Source: Emmonsiellopsis sp. PD_33 (taxonomy: Eukaryota > Ascomycota > Eurotiomycetes > Onygenales > Ajellomycetaceae). From it: DNA of 64,000 nt. Position 1 is the stretch's first letter. Each line of letters starts with the position of its first letter. Position numbers and translations under genes: made by a program. Positions 10,371-20,562 of the stretch are shown piece after piece. The notes beneath the pieces are model-generated. The model did not search any database, was not told the origin of the DNA, and saw nothing but the letters and a program-made list of their open reading frames with translations. The DNA is taken from the NCBI GenBank assembly GCA_032988165.1, contig JANTQF010000098.1, positions 1 to 64,000 of the forward strand, in the 5' to 3' direction.

Positions 10371-11569
10371 GATAGAGATAAATTCATCTAAATAGTCTTA
10401 TAAGACTCAGTTAATGTACTTCTGGAAGGTGCTTGAGGTGTTTGTGAGGCTGAAGAGAGTAACTATCCATTCAAATAGATCATATCTCATGTGAAAGGTA
10501 GTTAGCCATTCATCTTCTTCTGTGATTTGGATCTTATAAAATGTGGAGATGATATCAAGCTTTATGAACCACTTAACTCATCTGATTTATTTGAGAGTCT
10601 TATTGATTAATGATAGTAGATAATGATCTTTTCTTGTGAATTAATTGAGGCCATGATAATCTATATAGAATTAGAGGCCTCTACCAGGCTTCTTGATGAA
10701 AAGAATGGGTGTGCCAGTGGGTGAATTACTAACTCAGATGAAACCTTTATCAAAGAGGTTATTAAGAGTCTTGTGGAGTATGAGCAGTTTATTGCATAAT
10801 ATGTTGTACAGGAGTCCTCAGGGTGGCTGGAGATCTTTGCTGTCTATCTTTTTAAGTTTAATGTGATGGTTGTGCACACTATAGAATGATGGAAGCTTCT
10901 TGGTGGCTTTATAGTCAAAAACATCAAGGAATTCATAGTAGTGTGGGGGAAGGACTGTTGTGAGGTCAGTCTTTAACTTTTTAAAGAGTTAGAAGAGAGC
11001 TTTCTCTATGTCAGACATGCTAGTAGTGAAGATTTTGATAGGGAATTAAGACTTGAGTTTCTAATTATGATGTTAGAGGAGTTCAAAGGTATTAATAGAG
11101 ATCTAGTGAAGGTCAGTAGTCTTATGGACATCCTTTTTGGACACATGGATGTCTCCAGGGAACACAATGCACTAATTGTATGTGTTGATGAGGGCTTGAT
11201 GTTCAGATAATCAAGATAGGCCTAATATGAAGTTATATGAGAGATTCTTGATTTTATATGTATAAGCATTCTCTTGGAGAAATTCACTGACATCAACATC
11301 AAGCTTCATCATATTTTATATGAAGCTGCCAGTGTCACTGCTGATGCCTTCAATCTTTTGGAGGATGATTGGGATATGTGGGAGATTATAATAATTAACC
11401 ATATAAAAGTGAATTATTATGTAGTAACAGCAGCTGCTGTCTATCATAGCATTCATATTAAAAGAATAATTAACTATAGTAAGTATAAGAATTACTGAAA
11501 CTATCATTTTCTTCTCAAAAGTCTTTCTATCTAACTCTGAGAGCTTCTACTTGTGATTTTATGTGGAAG

Positions 11570-11812
11570 CTAGTCTTTTCCTAAGTCTGATTTAGCATCT
11601 TTAAAATCCTCCTCTTCCTTGAGCTTAGTTTGCACATTTGTGGATTGTACAGGTAGTTTTAGGGGAATATAGGTGCTGTGGCAGTTGGCAGCTCTGTACC
11701 CAGATTTGTCACAGTTGATGCAAACACCTTGGATGTGGTGATCAGTGATAGTGATGATAGTCATATTAGGGATATGAAAATCATTCATGTGAGCTGTCAG
11801 CTTCCAGTCCAT
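11570..11812 (-). pseudogene. Gag zinc-knuckle fragment of the gypsy element
   Basis: An 80-residue open piece contains CINCDKSGYRAANC, which fits the retroviral-type zinc knuckle CX2CX4HX4C except that the His is Tyr (CAC/CAT to TAC/TAT, a C-to-T change). Downstream residues (about 60–80) are acidic and lysine-rich. It marks the nucleocapsid part of Gag and fixes the element's orientation as minus. Confidence 0.8.
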
Positions 11813-12913
11813 GGCATTTAGATTATGGGGCTGAGTTACTCTGGGGAAAACTACTCTAGGAGTAGTAGAAATATTACCATAGATTTGGCCCTGAATGGCC
11901 TTGACCTCAGACAGGTTATTCTCTATACTGTGGAGCTTTATGTAATATTTAAGATATATGAGAGGTTTGATGGAGATGATGGTCTGCTGCAGAAGCTCAA
12001 ATTTAATAGCCTTCTTAAGTAGGGCTTTTTTGACAGTGTCATCTCATAACTGGCTACTGGCTTCTAGAATTTTCTGATTGAATCTTAAGAGAAAGATGGT
12101 AAGTGAATTAATCTTCTAGTGAACACTGTGCAGCCAGGTCAGGGCCTTCTGAGCTACTGAAGGGTCAGAGAAAAGAATGTTGAGCTGATCAAGGATGATA
12201 TTAAAGGTTATAGAAATGAGCTTGGTATTAGCCTTCATCTAAGGGTGGAATTGGGTGATAGTGGTGCCAGAGAGTTAGGTGTAGATGTATCAGACCTGAT
12301 CAGTGAGAGATCTGATTGCAAGGCTGTTCAAAGTGATTTTAGCCTTCACACTGAGATGCCAGGCAGGGTATTTGGAGACTTATTTACCTGTAAATTTCTT
12401 GAGGATGATGAGCCTCTCCTTTGGGTGTTTTAAGAAGTCATCAAAAGGAGTGGTTAGGTGAGTAGGGGTTAGAGCAGAAACTAAAGTTGATGTGAGTGTG
12501 TGATTTTGTTTGATAATGAGGTTGATCTTATTTGCAAGCTACTGAATGAAGTTTTGAAATTCAGTGTTAGAATCCTGAGAAGGAATGCTGTCTTTACATG
12601 GAGAGTTCATATTCATAATGGATTCAAAAGATTGTTTGGATTTAGAGAGTTTAGAGAATTCAGGGAGTTTGGAGGATTTGAAAAGTTTGGAGGAAAATCT
12701 CATGAGATATTAATATGGACTGTCAGGGCTTTGAGGCCTTTTGCTAACATGTTGTCTGGTAGAGCTGAGCTGAGTAAGTTGTATTTTGAATTTTGAAAGA
12801 GTTTACTATATGTGTGAATCACATTTGGAGGAATCTACTATATGTGTGAGTCATGTTTAGAAGGTAAATATAATGAGGATCTCTGAGAAGAGATCAAGTG
12901 AGTAATTACAAAA

Positions 12914-13167
12914 TGTAATGGGTGCACTCTGATAAGTAAATTATATGAGCTATATGCTAGAATCAAGATTGTAATTGCTAGAGAAAGAAAGGAAAAAGGA
13001 AAAGAAATTATGAGATTATGTGATATAAATAGAAGGAAATTATGTGAGGTTGGAGTGGATAAATGTTCATATGAAGACCTGGTTGGAGGTGTCTGATTGA
13101 GCAGTTAGAGATTGGGTGAAGTTTGGGTGAGCTACAGATATAGGATATAAGGGTGTAGCCCTTCATA
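12914..13167 (-). repeat. 5' LTR of the gypsy element
   Basis: Partner of 7569–7822, also 254 bp. On the plus strand it begins TGTAATGGGTG and ends CTTCATA, where the other copy ends CTTCACA. It is followed by the target duplication ATATT. Confidence 0.92.
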
Positions 13168-13624
13168 ATATTAAAGAAGAAATAGAGAGAGAAATGAAAG
13201 CTTTAACTGCAAAAAGAGAAGAAAGAATATGCTACTACACATTATTAAGTATAGTTAGTAAAGTAGGCACTAATAGAGGCTTTAAAGAAGCTTACAAAGA
13301 AAATGATAGTGAGATTAATATAACATAGGAAGTCTATACAACCTACTTAAAGTGGTAATCAGAGCTGCACACCCCCCTCTCCAGTGGAATTAATTGATAT
13401 TTCATCTTTAACCTCTCCTACACTGCACTCTAACTCAGTACTTCCCAAATCAAGAGTTTCACATTCTAGGTAGATTATTAAACCAATGAATCATTCTATG
13501 AATTAACCATATATATTTATATGGTTTATTCTATATATAATTTTAATGTTTAATTTATAATTTAAATATATTATTATATTGTTGAGTTATCATTGAAAAT
13601 AAACAGCTATATCAAGTGAAAATT

Positions 13625-13666
13625 GAGGTCATTGAGTGGTAGAGGTCACTTAGTGGTGAGTCATAT
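13625..13666 (-). repeat. Right terminal inverted repeat of the pogo-type element
   Basis: Reverse complement of the left repeat at 5751–5792 with three transition mismatches, followed by the TA target dinucleotide (13667–13668). Confidence 0.9.
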
Positions 13667-13668
13667 TA

Positions 13669-16600
13669 TCCTAAAATTTGGGCAAGCTGCTGATCACTGA
13701 TCAGCATTTTTGCCAACCTTCTTTTCACCTCTTCTACTTGCAATTACCTATAGTTATATCAAATTGATATATTACTATTCCTGTACTACTTCTGCTTCAA
13801 CTACCACTCTTATCCTCATCCCCTCAAGTCACTTAAGGCCATTCTTTGATGGGACATATGAGATTTAGCTAGAAGATCTATATTTAGACCCATCATGGAA
13901 ACTTCCAAGCCTGAAAGGAAGATAAAGAAAGCAAAGAATTAAGTTAGAAAATAAAGGGAGGGAAAGAAATAGCTCATGGTTTTCACCACATTTCCCTTTT
14001 TAAGTTCCTACTATATATGGAGAATATTGAATCGCATCTTAATCCCTTCCTCTACTAAAAGCTAGGGGTGAGGTCAAACAAGCAAATAATATTTATTTAT
14101 TCAGGGGCAAGCACCATGTTCTCCATGTGGTAATTTATATGGAGTTACATACCTCACAGAGTTTGTTCATCCAGTACAGTATGATATGGAAGTTCATGAG
14201 ATTACATTTTTCTTTCTTTTCCCTTGGGCTTTTTTGATTTTTTGGTTTTTTTGCATTGATTTTCCCGGCCTGGCTGTCAGCGCGGGAAAACAGCCAAGTC
14301 AGGGGTAAGTTCAGTTCATGAGGATAGAACTAAACTATGGACATCACTGGCAACTAATAACTGGATGAATGAATTGGGTGCTGTATATATGGTAGCAAGA
14401 CTGCTGGTTACTAGAGAAAGAGGCTTGGGAATGCTCTGAAAGAAAGTACAGTTAGAAGTATATCAGAAGGAAGGGTTTTATTAGGCTTTATATATAAAGT
14501 AGTAAGTATATCTAGAGTACCACCAGCACCTAAAACCAAGCCAAAATAATCACTAACCTTCCAACCAGGCTGTGTTATCCTGTCATTAAATACCTCACAT
14601 CTGAATTTGGCTGTCTTGGCTTTTACTTGATTAGTGAAAGGGGATATGGTGTGTGTGACAGAGGGTTATTTCCCACCACCATTTAATGTTAGACAGACAT
14701 GTGTGAATGCACAGACTCCCTGACAGTTGTACAGCAAGAGCTATGTGCTTCTGATGGAGTATATATATATCTGTATGTATCTGTCAGTGGGTTGTGAGGA
14801 ACGTCAGCGCTGGGGGATATTATGACGGCCAGTGGCGGCCTCGAGGTTTTGTTGGGATGGATGTGGTTAAAGGGGCTGCCATCAAGATGTACGTACATAC
14901 ATACACACATACAGTTCGTAGGGCACATTGATGCTAACTCCCTACTGAAACGAATTAAAATGGAATAGCAGCTTCTTGTACATCCATCCATCTGTCAGCC
15001 AGCCATGAGGAGGTGGGCGGTTACTTGCAGATGGCAGTGCATAATCAATGCATCCAACCGGGCCATCAAGCATGGACGTATTAAATTTACCCCTCGTGAC
15101 AGGAGGGAATAGCAAGGATGAGAAATATAAATAGAATAGAACTGACTGGAGAGAATCTACGGAGTATTCTGGGAGGATTTGTTTCGATCATTGATCAGTG
15201 ATCTAGTTTATTATTGTATTTTGAAGAAGTTTTCTGGGAAGAACGTTGTTCTAGTTACCCTTCCCACCCCCACCCCTCAAGGCTTGAAATTAGCATCAGC
15301 AGAAACGAAACGAAATGTCTCTGCTCTGGTAGCAAGTTGTCTGTCGGGCTTGAGATCAGAGTCCATTGTCCGTACAGACAGATCCAAACTTAAAACCAAC
15401 AAAGTCAAACCTGGCAATGAAGCATTGATTCAACCCGATGTTCAAGAAAAGGAGAGGACAGTCATCAGAAAATACAGGATCTAGAACATGCCACCATTTT
15501 GCGTTAAAAAAATAGTTTTACCGCGAAGGAAGCAAGCCAAGTCTTATCTGGCACTCAATGATCAATGAGGATCTGCATCCTTTGGCAAGTTGTTGTGCGG
15601 GCAGTTATCAAGCACAGAATGGGCTGATTACCATGCATACCCCATCCATTAATATAAAGCAATATCCCGCGATGTTCAAGGAATGCCCTGTCTGCAAGAC
15701 AAGATTCCCTTTCCCTCGACAATTAATATCCTTGCAGTGATGATCACAGGCAGGAAACATGATGACTGCTGTTGGACATCATCATCCAGATCAAGAATGG
15801 CATCACGGGCGGCCTGGATATCGCTCCATCCCACTAAAAAAAGGCCAAGCCAGACCCGTCATTAATACGCCGTAATAATAACCTTCCCCCCACTCAGCCG
15901 GACCAGAGACTGCTGTCGCCGTTTTCTTGATATTTGCCAACGTGCGGGAAGCGGAAAATAAACCAAGGCAAGGGAAACCTCCTTGGTCCGGGTGGGAAGG
16001 GGGATGGATTGATGGGAGGGAATAGTAATAGCAAGCGATAATTCTGCCGGCGGTGCTGGCAGGACGTGATGCGAGGAATGTGATCGGCCAGGTGCAGGCA
16101 TGAAGGGGTAAAACCTCCGTTGGGCCCGGGGTAGATGCAAGGTTGGCGGCGGTGCTTGGCGGGGGTGTTAATTGATGTGACTCTGGCGGGAGAGGAGGGG
16201 TTCTCCATCACATTTTAACGAGAGATTCTGCTGCTTGATTGCCCACGGTCATTGTATTAGTTATTTATCGATGTAGTTATTGTTGATTGATGCATTTCTT
16301 CATTCCTCAATATCAAATCGACGCATGGCAGACAACGGCGCTAACCGCAAGCAGACACAAGCCACGATACCAATACCAATACCGCGCCTTACCGCGCCGT
16401 TACCGTACTCCGTACCGCTGGCTGCGGACATGCCAGCGAGATTTAGACTTTGGTACCTGATCCAGACATTTCCGCCCAGCGGCGTGACGGCGGATTTCGC
16501 TTTGCAGCTGGGCACCTGCGCAGCCAACGGCAGTGCAATACGTAGCCGTACCGTACCATACCCACAACGGCCAGCGAGTGGGGCGAGCAGGGCCATTTGC

Positions 16601-17090
16601 AGGCTGTGCCCTGGCTAGGTGGTAATCTATGCGCACCGTGAGTGGCTGGCCGTGTCACAATGGCTGTACGACCGGGACCAGGGTCTAGGCCTAGCGTCTA
16701 TTTGTGGCTAGCGCAGGCTCTGGCGGCTGGGCGGGTGGAGCCGCAGTCTGCCACGGAACCAATGGGCGGGCGGGGTGTGGAGCCGAGCGGTTCCATTGAT
16801 ACGTGTACACTGTACGGTAAGGCTATTTTAATATCCCGTACAAGGGCCGGCGCTGTTTCTGGCCCGTATCATAAAGGCGGCGTATTGAAACTATTGCCAA
16901 TAGCGCCGCCCAGCCAGCGCCGGTTTGGCCTGGTTTTGTTTCGTACGGGTGTTTCCTCGTATTGTGCCGTACTAGCGGTACGCGGGCGGCTGGCCCGTTT
17001 GGGCACCACACATAGGGGTAGCGGGGGGGAATTGGTAACGGGTGACAATACGGTACATTGGCTGGAAAGGGGAAGGCTGTCACCCCGTTT
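13669..17090. other. Intergenic between the transposon and the MSB2 leader
   Basis: The first 360 bp remain AT-rich and almost CpG-free; the first CG I see is near 14031. A perfect 17-bp palindrome lies at 13689–13705 and an 8-bp-arm hairpin (TTTTCCCG / CGGGAAAA) at 14260–14290. From about 15840 the base composition turns GC-rich. Between 16400 and 17280 CGTAC/GTACG motifs recur. Open frames at 16280–17590 overlap on both strands in skewed sequence and look like chance. No gene can be supported. Confidence 0.5.
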
Positions 17091-17280
17091 CGGCCGTCGC
17101 TCGTCCATCTCGTCAGCCTCATCAACCTCATCTCCTCTCCTCCTCCTCCTCTCCCTCCCTCCACCGCCCATCCTCCACGTCGCTGTCGACGGTCCTGTCG
17201 TTGACTCCCTCTCTCCCCACCCCTCTCTCTCTCTGCTTCTCTCCCAACGACTCCTTCCACCCGCCTTTTCCCCCGTACGT
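16404..17280. promoter_or_regulatory. Cluster of CGTAC/GTACG motifs upstream of MSB2
   Basis: About a dozen copies occur in under 900 bp, for example at 16404, 16411, 16547, 16552, 16666, 16812, 16837, 16942 (palindromic CGTACG), 16968, 16978 and 17275 (CGTACG). Random expectation for a pentamer on both strands is roughly two. The cluster lies 1–2 kb before the MSB2 start codon and just before its CT-rich tract, so a regulatory role is possible but unproven. Confidence 0.4.
17100..17260 (+). promoter_or_regulatory. CT-rich tract, probable core promoter of MSB2
   Basis: A long pyrimidine run (CTCCTCTCC, CTCCCTCCCT and CTCTCTCTCTGCTTCTCTCC type repeats) on the plus strand. Such tracts commonly precede transcription starts of highly expressed filamentous-fungal genes. 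It would leave a leader of more than 1 kb before the ATG at 18448. The start site itself is not visible. Confidence 0.4.
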
Positions 17281-18103
17281 GGCCCTCCTTGCGCTCCCAA
17301 TGCCGCTGCATCTCCCACCCAGACAAAGCGACTGACCTCATCCCTAGATTCCCTCCCCTCGCCTTCGCTTTGATATCTCTCGCCCATATCAACCTTCGGT
17401 GCCACTCGTTTCACCCGGTTATATCTAATAATATTGTTTTCTTTTGCGCTCCCGCACAATCCGTCGTCCACCACGCTCTCTACCAACCAATCTTTTAATT
17501 TCCGCCCGTCGAGAACCACCGCAGTAACGCATCGGGGATTTCGAGCATTTGTACGTTGTCTACGATAAAATTCAACGCCCGTCTCGGTCAAAAGTTGATT
17601 TGGAAAGCAGAGAACAGGAAATCAAAACAAAACAACCAAGAGGACGGTTGAGAGGTGTGCTGGGAAGAAGAAACAGTGTTATTTTTTTACTCCTTCATCC
17701 GATCGAATAATATATAACGGGACGCCGAACGAGGTTAGATTCGAAGGAAGAAAGACGAGCAAACGCCTGCTACTCCGCAATCCATCGCGATTCGATTCGA
17801 AACGTTTTGCGATCGTGGGAAACTCACCACATCCCCGTCTCTCCCGACAAAGTCCTGAATGAGTCTTGGCTCTGGGATATGGTAATTTAGGAAGACGGAC
17901 GTGTTCAAACGAAACGCAGAAGCTATCTTGGATATTTTGATTGCGACCGTTCGCGACTTTAACTGCCAATTGCCACGGTTGGCGAGCGAGGCGGTAGTGC
18001 ATTCCCTACTGCCTGGCTTTATCGCATCACTGTCAGAGTTGTAGCCGACTCTCGTGTCATTCTTTTCTTCTGGGACTTTTGTCCCTTTCCACTCCTTTGA
18101 AAG

Positions 18104-18268
18104 GTGAGCTCGATCTCGTCTATTTACGTTTGCAATATCCATTGGCTGCGTTGCCGTTGCCCTCGCTTCCGCATGCGGGCTTCGTTGCGCTATTGCACAT
18201 CTTTATCATCGCTTTGTTCACCTCAATGCAACGCCCAATGCCATCACTGGGTACTAACTGCTAGACAG
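18104..18268 (+). other. Probable 5'-UTR intron of MSB2
   Basis: Donor AAG|GTGAGCT at 18104, a perfect TACTAAC branch point at 18252–18258, and acceptor ACAG ending at 18268 define a 165-nt intron about 180 nt upstream of the MSB2 ATG. All three signals have normal spacing for a fungal intron. Confidence 0.55.
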
Positions 18269-18447
18269 ACAATAATTTGACCTTTTGGTCTTGTACACTC
18301 GTTTCAGCCTAAACGATCGACAGTAAGGTCATTTGAGATCCCTTGCTCGATTCCTCTGGCTAATACGGGACCGTAGTTTGACCCCTCCAACTGCGGTCAT
18401 TTGCAACTTGAACATACCACTGGTCGCCAAATAAACCTACCTTCAGC

Positions 18448-20562
18448 ATGCGGGCTTCGACCTATTCTTTCCTCGCCGCGTTTTTCTCGCTGGCCGCTGT
18501 CGACGCTCTCGATGCCCCAGCCCGGCCACAGTATTACTTCCCCAAGGATGTAAAGCGCGATTACGCTCCCGCGCCTGCTGATAAGCGCGCACCGCAGGAT
18601 GGACTTGGAACTACTATTGTCATCGTTCCCGTCACCGTCTATGTCGGCCCTGATGGCATCCCAAGGACGTTGGGAGGCGGCACAATAACAAAAACGACAA
18701 CCTCCGGAAGCGATCCTTCTTACACGCCTCCGGCATCGGCGTCTGCGTCGTCAACTGGCAACGGCGGGTTGTTGAGTCTCTCGCTCCCGAATCTCTTGAT
18801 CCCCCCATCGTCGACCGTGACTGGATCGGAAGGGATCTCGTTCTCCTATGGACCCGGTGGACCAACGGGAACCGGAACTACGTACTCAGTTCCATCATCT
18901 TCCCCGACGTCTTCGCCATCGTCGTCGTCAACTTCAGAGGCAAAGAACTGGTTCTCCGACCTTTTCCCGACTCTCTCCTTGCCAGGACTCCTTCCCAGCA
19001 AGACCGAGTCAGGCACGGCGGGCACTGGGAGCGCTACAACGACAACAACCAAGAAGCCTTTGTTTACGTTCCCTCCACTTTTCCCAAAGCCAACCACCAC
19101 TACGGGCGGCAACTATTCTACGAATGAAACCTCGTCCACCAGATCAGATGTGACTGACCTGTTCCCCAGCTTGGTATTGCCAACACTTAGTCTCCCGTCC
19201 CTTGGTCTCCCAACCCTTAGCCTTCCAAGTTTGACCCTACCGAGTCTGACTGCTCCTCCATTCAACCAAACTGGTGGACTCACCCTGCCAACCAGCTTCG
19301 CTATCTCGGAACCCACGGGGCAGCCTACCTACAATGGCACTGGTGGGCCTTCGCTGCCAACAAGCATCCCATCTGGCATCTTTCCAAATCCGACAGATAT
19401 CCCCTCTGGCATTTTCCCAACAAGCGGGTACCCAACTGGCGTGTTCCCTACACACTCAGAATATCCAACTTCTGGCCACCAGACCAGTTCCTCAGCTAGC
19501 CACAATTCGACCCGGACTTCCGCTCCTCCCACCACCACACCGGAGAGCTACCCAACGCCAACTCCTGAGCCGACTACCAAGAAACCCCTGCCACCGCTTT
19601 CCACAGACACAGAGACCAAGATTTCCATTCCCACAAGCATCGTCTATCAGCCGACTCCGCCCGCCCCCAATCCAACTGTCACGGACAAGCCTTCCTCGCT
19701 TCCCCGAATCATCTCTCCTGATTCTGGCATTCCCAAGACTCCGGCAGACTCGATCCTCGTCCAATTTGGATTCAACGCCTCGCTCGCTTATGAGCTGGTC
19801 GTTACGAACAGGGACTCGATCCTTCAAATCTTCGGCTATACCCCTGAGGGTGTCAGTCATGCTCTGAAGTTAGCCGAGTCGAAGGTTGTTATGCAGTCCA
19901 TCCAACCATATGACACTTTGGAGACGCTCCACTACACCACCGCCCTTGCGCTCTTCTACATTCCTGAGAACCAGGTCGATAAACTTTCTGAGGCACTGCA
20001 CAACCCCTTCTCGCGTCTCTTCACCAACCCTGATGCTTCCGTCGCCCGACTCATGTCTTTTATTGACCCAACTATTCCCCTCGTCCCTGGTGGGTACCCT
20101 ATTGGCCAGGAAACTGGCCCTGGCGGCAACCCGACTACCCCAGCTGGCGATGGCGATGGCGATGGTGACGGAGATTCTCCTGGTAGTGGCGGGGATGGCG
20201 CAGGTGGGTCCAGCGGCTCCTCCAATGTCAAGGCCACGTCTGTTGGAATTGGGCTTGGTGTAGTAGGTGGTGCAGCTCTCTACGGTGCTGCTATGTTCTT
20301 TGTGGCCCGTCGATACCGCCGTAAGCGGAAGCTCCACCGCCGCACCAGCTCCCTGACCAGCGGCATGGGTGATACACCAGAATCCGGACCAACTGCCTCG
20401 GATGCCTTGATGAGTGGTGGTCGTCCCGACGGATACACTAGCCCGACTCCATACAATGCAAATGGTGGACGGACTAGCCAGAACAGTGGAGGTGCAGGAA
20501 GTGCCCGGACTCAGATGATCAGCGCTCCTGTCATGGCGGAGAACTCTCTTGGGTGGAACTAA
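18448..20562 (+). CDS. MSB2: Msb2/MsbA-type signalling mucin (704 aa)
   Basis: One uninterrupted 704-codon frame. Residues 1–21 form a signal peptide (hydrophobic core LAAFFSLAAVDA). Residues about 80–410 are a Ser/Thr/Pro-rich mucin-like ectodomain, expected to be heavily O-glycosylated; within it about 237–272 repeat an LPSL/LPTL unit. Residues about 425–545 form a compact extracellular domain (GFNASLAYELVVTNRDSI, then TTALALFYIPENQVDKLSEA). A Gly/Asp repeat (GDGDGDGDGD, about 567–577) precedes a transmembrane helix at about 598–622 and the basic stop-transfer RRYRRKRK. The cytoplasmic tail ends APVMAENSLGWN. This is the layout of fungal Msb2, which senses surface or stress signals at the plasma membrane and feeds the Cdc42–Ste11 filamentation/cell-integrity MAPK branch. 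The identification rests on architecture and the conserved tail. A plain Ser/Thr-rich wall sensor is the alternative. Confidence 0.82.
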   Translation: MRASTYSFLAAFFSLAAVDALDAPARPQYYFPKDVKRDYAPAPADKRAPQDGLGTTIVIVPVTVYVGPDGIPRTLGGGTITKTTTSGSDPSYTPPASASASSTGNGGLLSLSLPNLLIPPSSTVTGSEGISFSYGPGGPTGTGTTYSVPSSSPTSSPSSSSTSEAKNWFSDLFPTLSLPGLLPSKTESGTAGTGSATTTTTKKPLFTFPPLFPKPTTTTGGNYSTNETSSTRSDVTDLFPSLVLPTLSLPSLGLPTLSLPSLTLPSLTAPPFNQTGGLTLPTSFAISEPTGQPTYNGTGGPSLPTSIPSGIFPNPTDIPSGIFPTSGYPTGVFPTHSEYPTSGHQTSSSASHNSTRTSAPPTTTPESYPTPTPEPTTKKPLPPLSTDTETKISIPTSIVYQPTPPAPNPTVTDKPSSLPRIISPDSGIPKTPADSILVQFGFNASLAYELVVTNRDSILQIFGYTPEGVSHALKLAESKVVMQSIQPYDTLETLHYTTALALFYIPENQVDKLSEALHNPFSRLFTNPDASVARLMSFIDPTIPLVPGGYPIGQETGPGGNPTTPAGDGDGDGDGDSPGSGGDGAGGSSGSSNVKATSVGIGLGVVGGAALYGAAMFFVARRYRRKRKLHRRTSSLTSGMGDTPESGPTASDALMSGGRPDGYTSPTPYNANGGRTSQNSGGAGSARTQMISAPVMAENSLGWN

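Larger units (their letters stand above)
7569..13167 (-). mobile_element. Ty3/gypsy chromovirus-type LTR retrotransposon, full-length but inactivated
   Basis: Two 254-bp LTRs (7569–7822 and 12914–13167) bound a 5.6-kb element flanked by 5-bp target duplications ATATT (7564–7568 and 13168–13172). Coding order runs on the minus strand. A CCHC-type zinc knuckle of Gag lies at about 11681–11722. The reverse-transcriptase motif lies at 10359–10370, reading IYLNNILIF where relatives have YLDD. Integrase follows, and a C-terminal chromodomain lies at about 7925–8070 (VEYKIEAILN, then FQYLMKWLRYKAPS). A polypurine tract (AGGGGGAGATAA on the minus strand) abuts the 3' LTR at 7823–7836. Chromodomains mark the chromovirus clade and direct integration to heterochromatin. 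Every frame is full of stops, and catalytic residues are lost by G-to-A/C-to-T changes, so the element is dead. It sits inside the pogo-type transposon and is therefore the younger insertion. Confidence 0.92.
5751..13666 (+). mobile_element. Degenerate pogo/Fot1-type (Tc1/mariner) DNA transposon, interrupted by a gypsy element
   Basis: The ends are near-perfect 42-bp terminal inverted repeats (5751–5792 and 13625–13666), each flanked by a TA dinucleotide (5749–5750, 13667–13668), the usual target duplication of this superfamily. Just inside the left end an ATG at 5831 encodes IHQAISQLNSQLIPKYTEIA and then INQTTLMQWFKGQ, matching the N-terminal psq-type helix-turn-helix of pogo/Fot1 transposases. 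The frame soon meets stops, and the DDE domain is spread over broken frames to about 7560. The transposase tail resumes after the inserted retroelement (about 13173–13350). Subtracting the inserted 5599 bp and its 5-bp duplication leaves about 2.3 kb, a normal size for this family. I found no CG dinucleotide inside on visual scanning, consistent with repeat-induced mutation. It cannot encode a working transposase. Confidence 0.85.

Noticed and set aside
16280..17591. Several long overlapping frames on both strands (up to 243 aa).
   Set aside because: They overlap one another in skewed GC- and CT-rich DNA, have low-complexity translations, and lack splice or family motifs.
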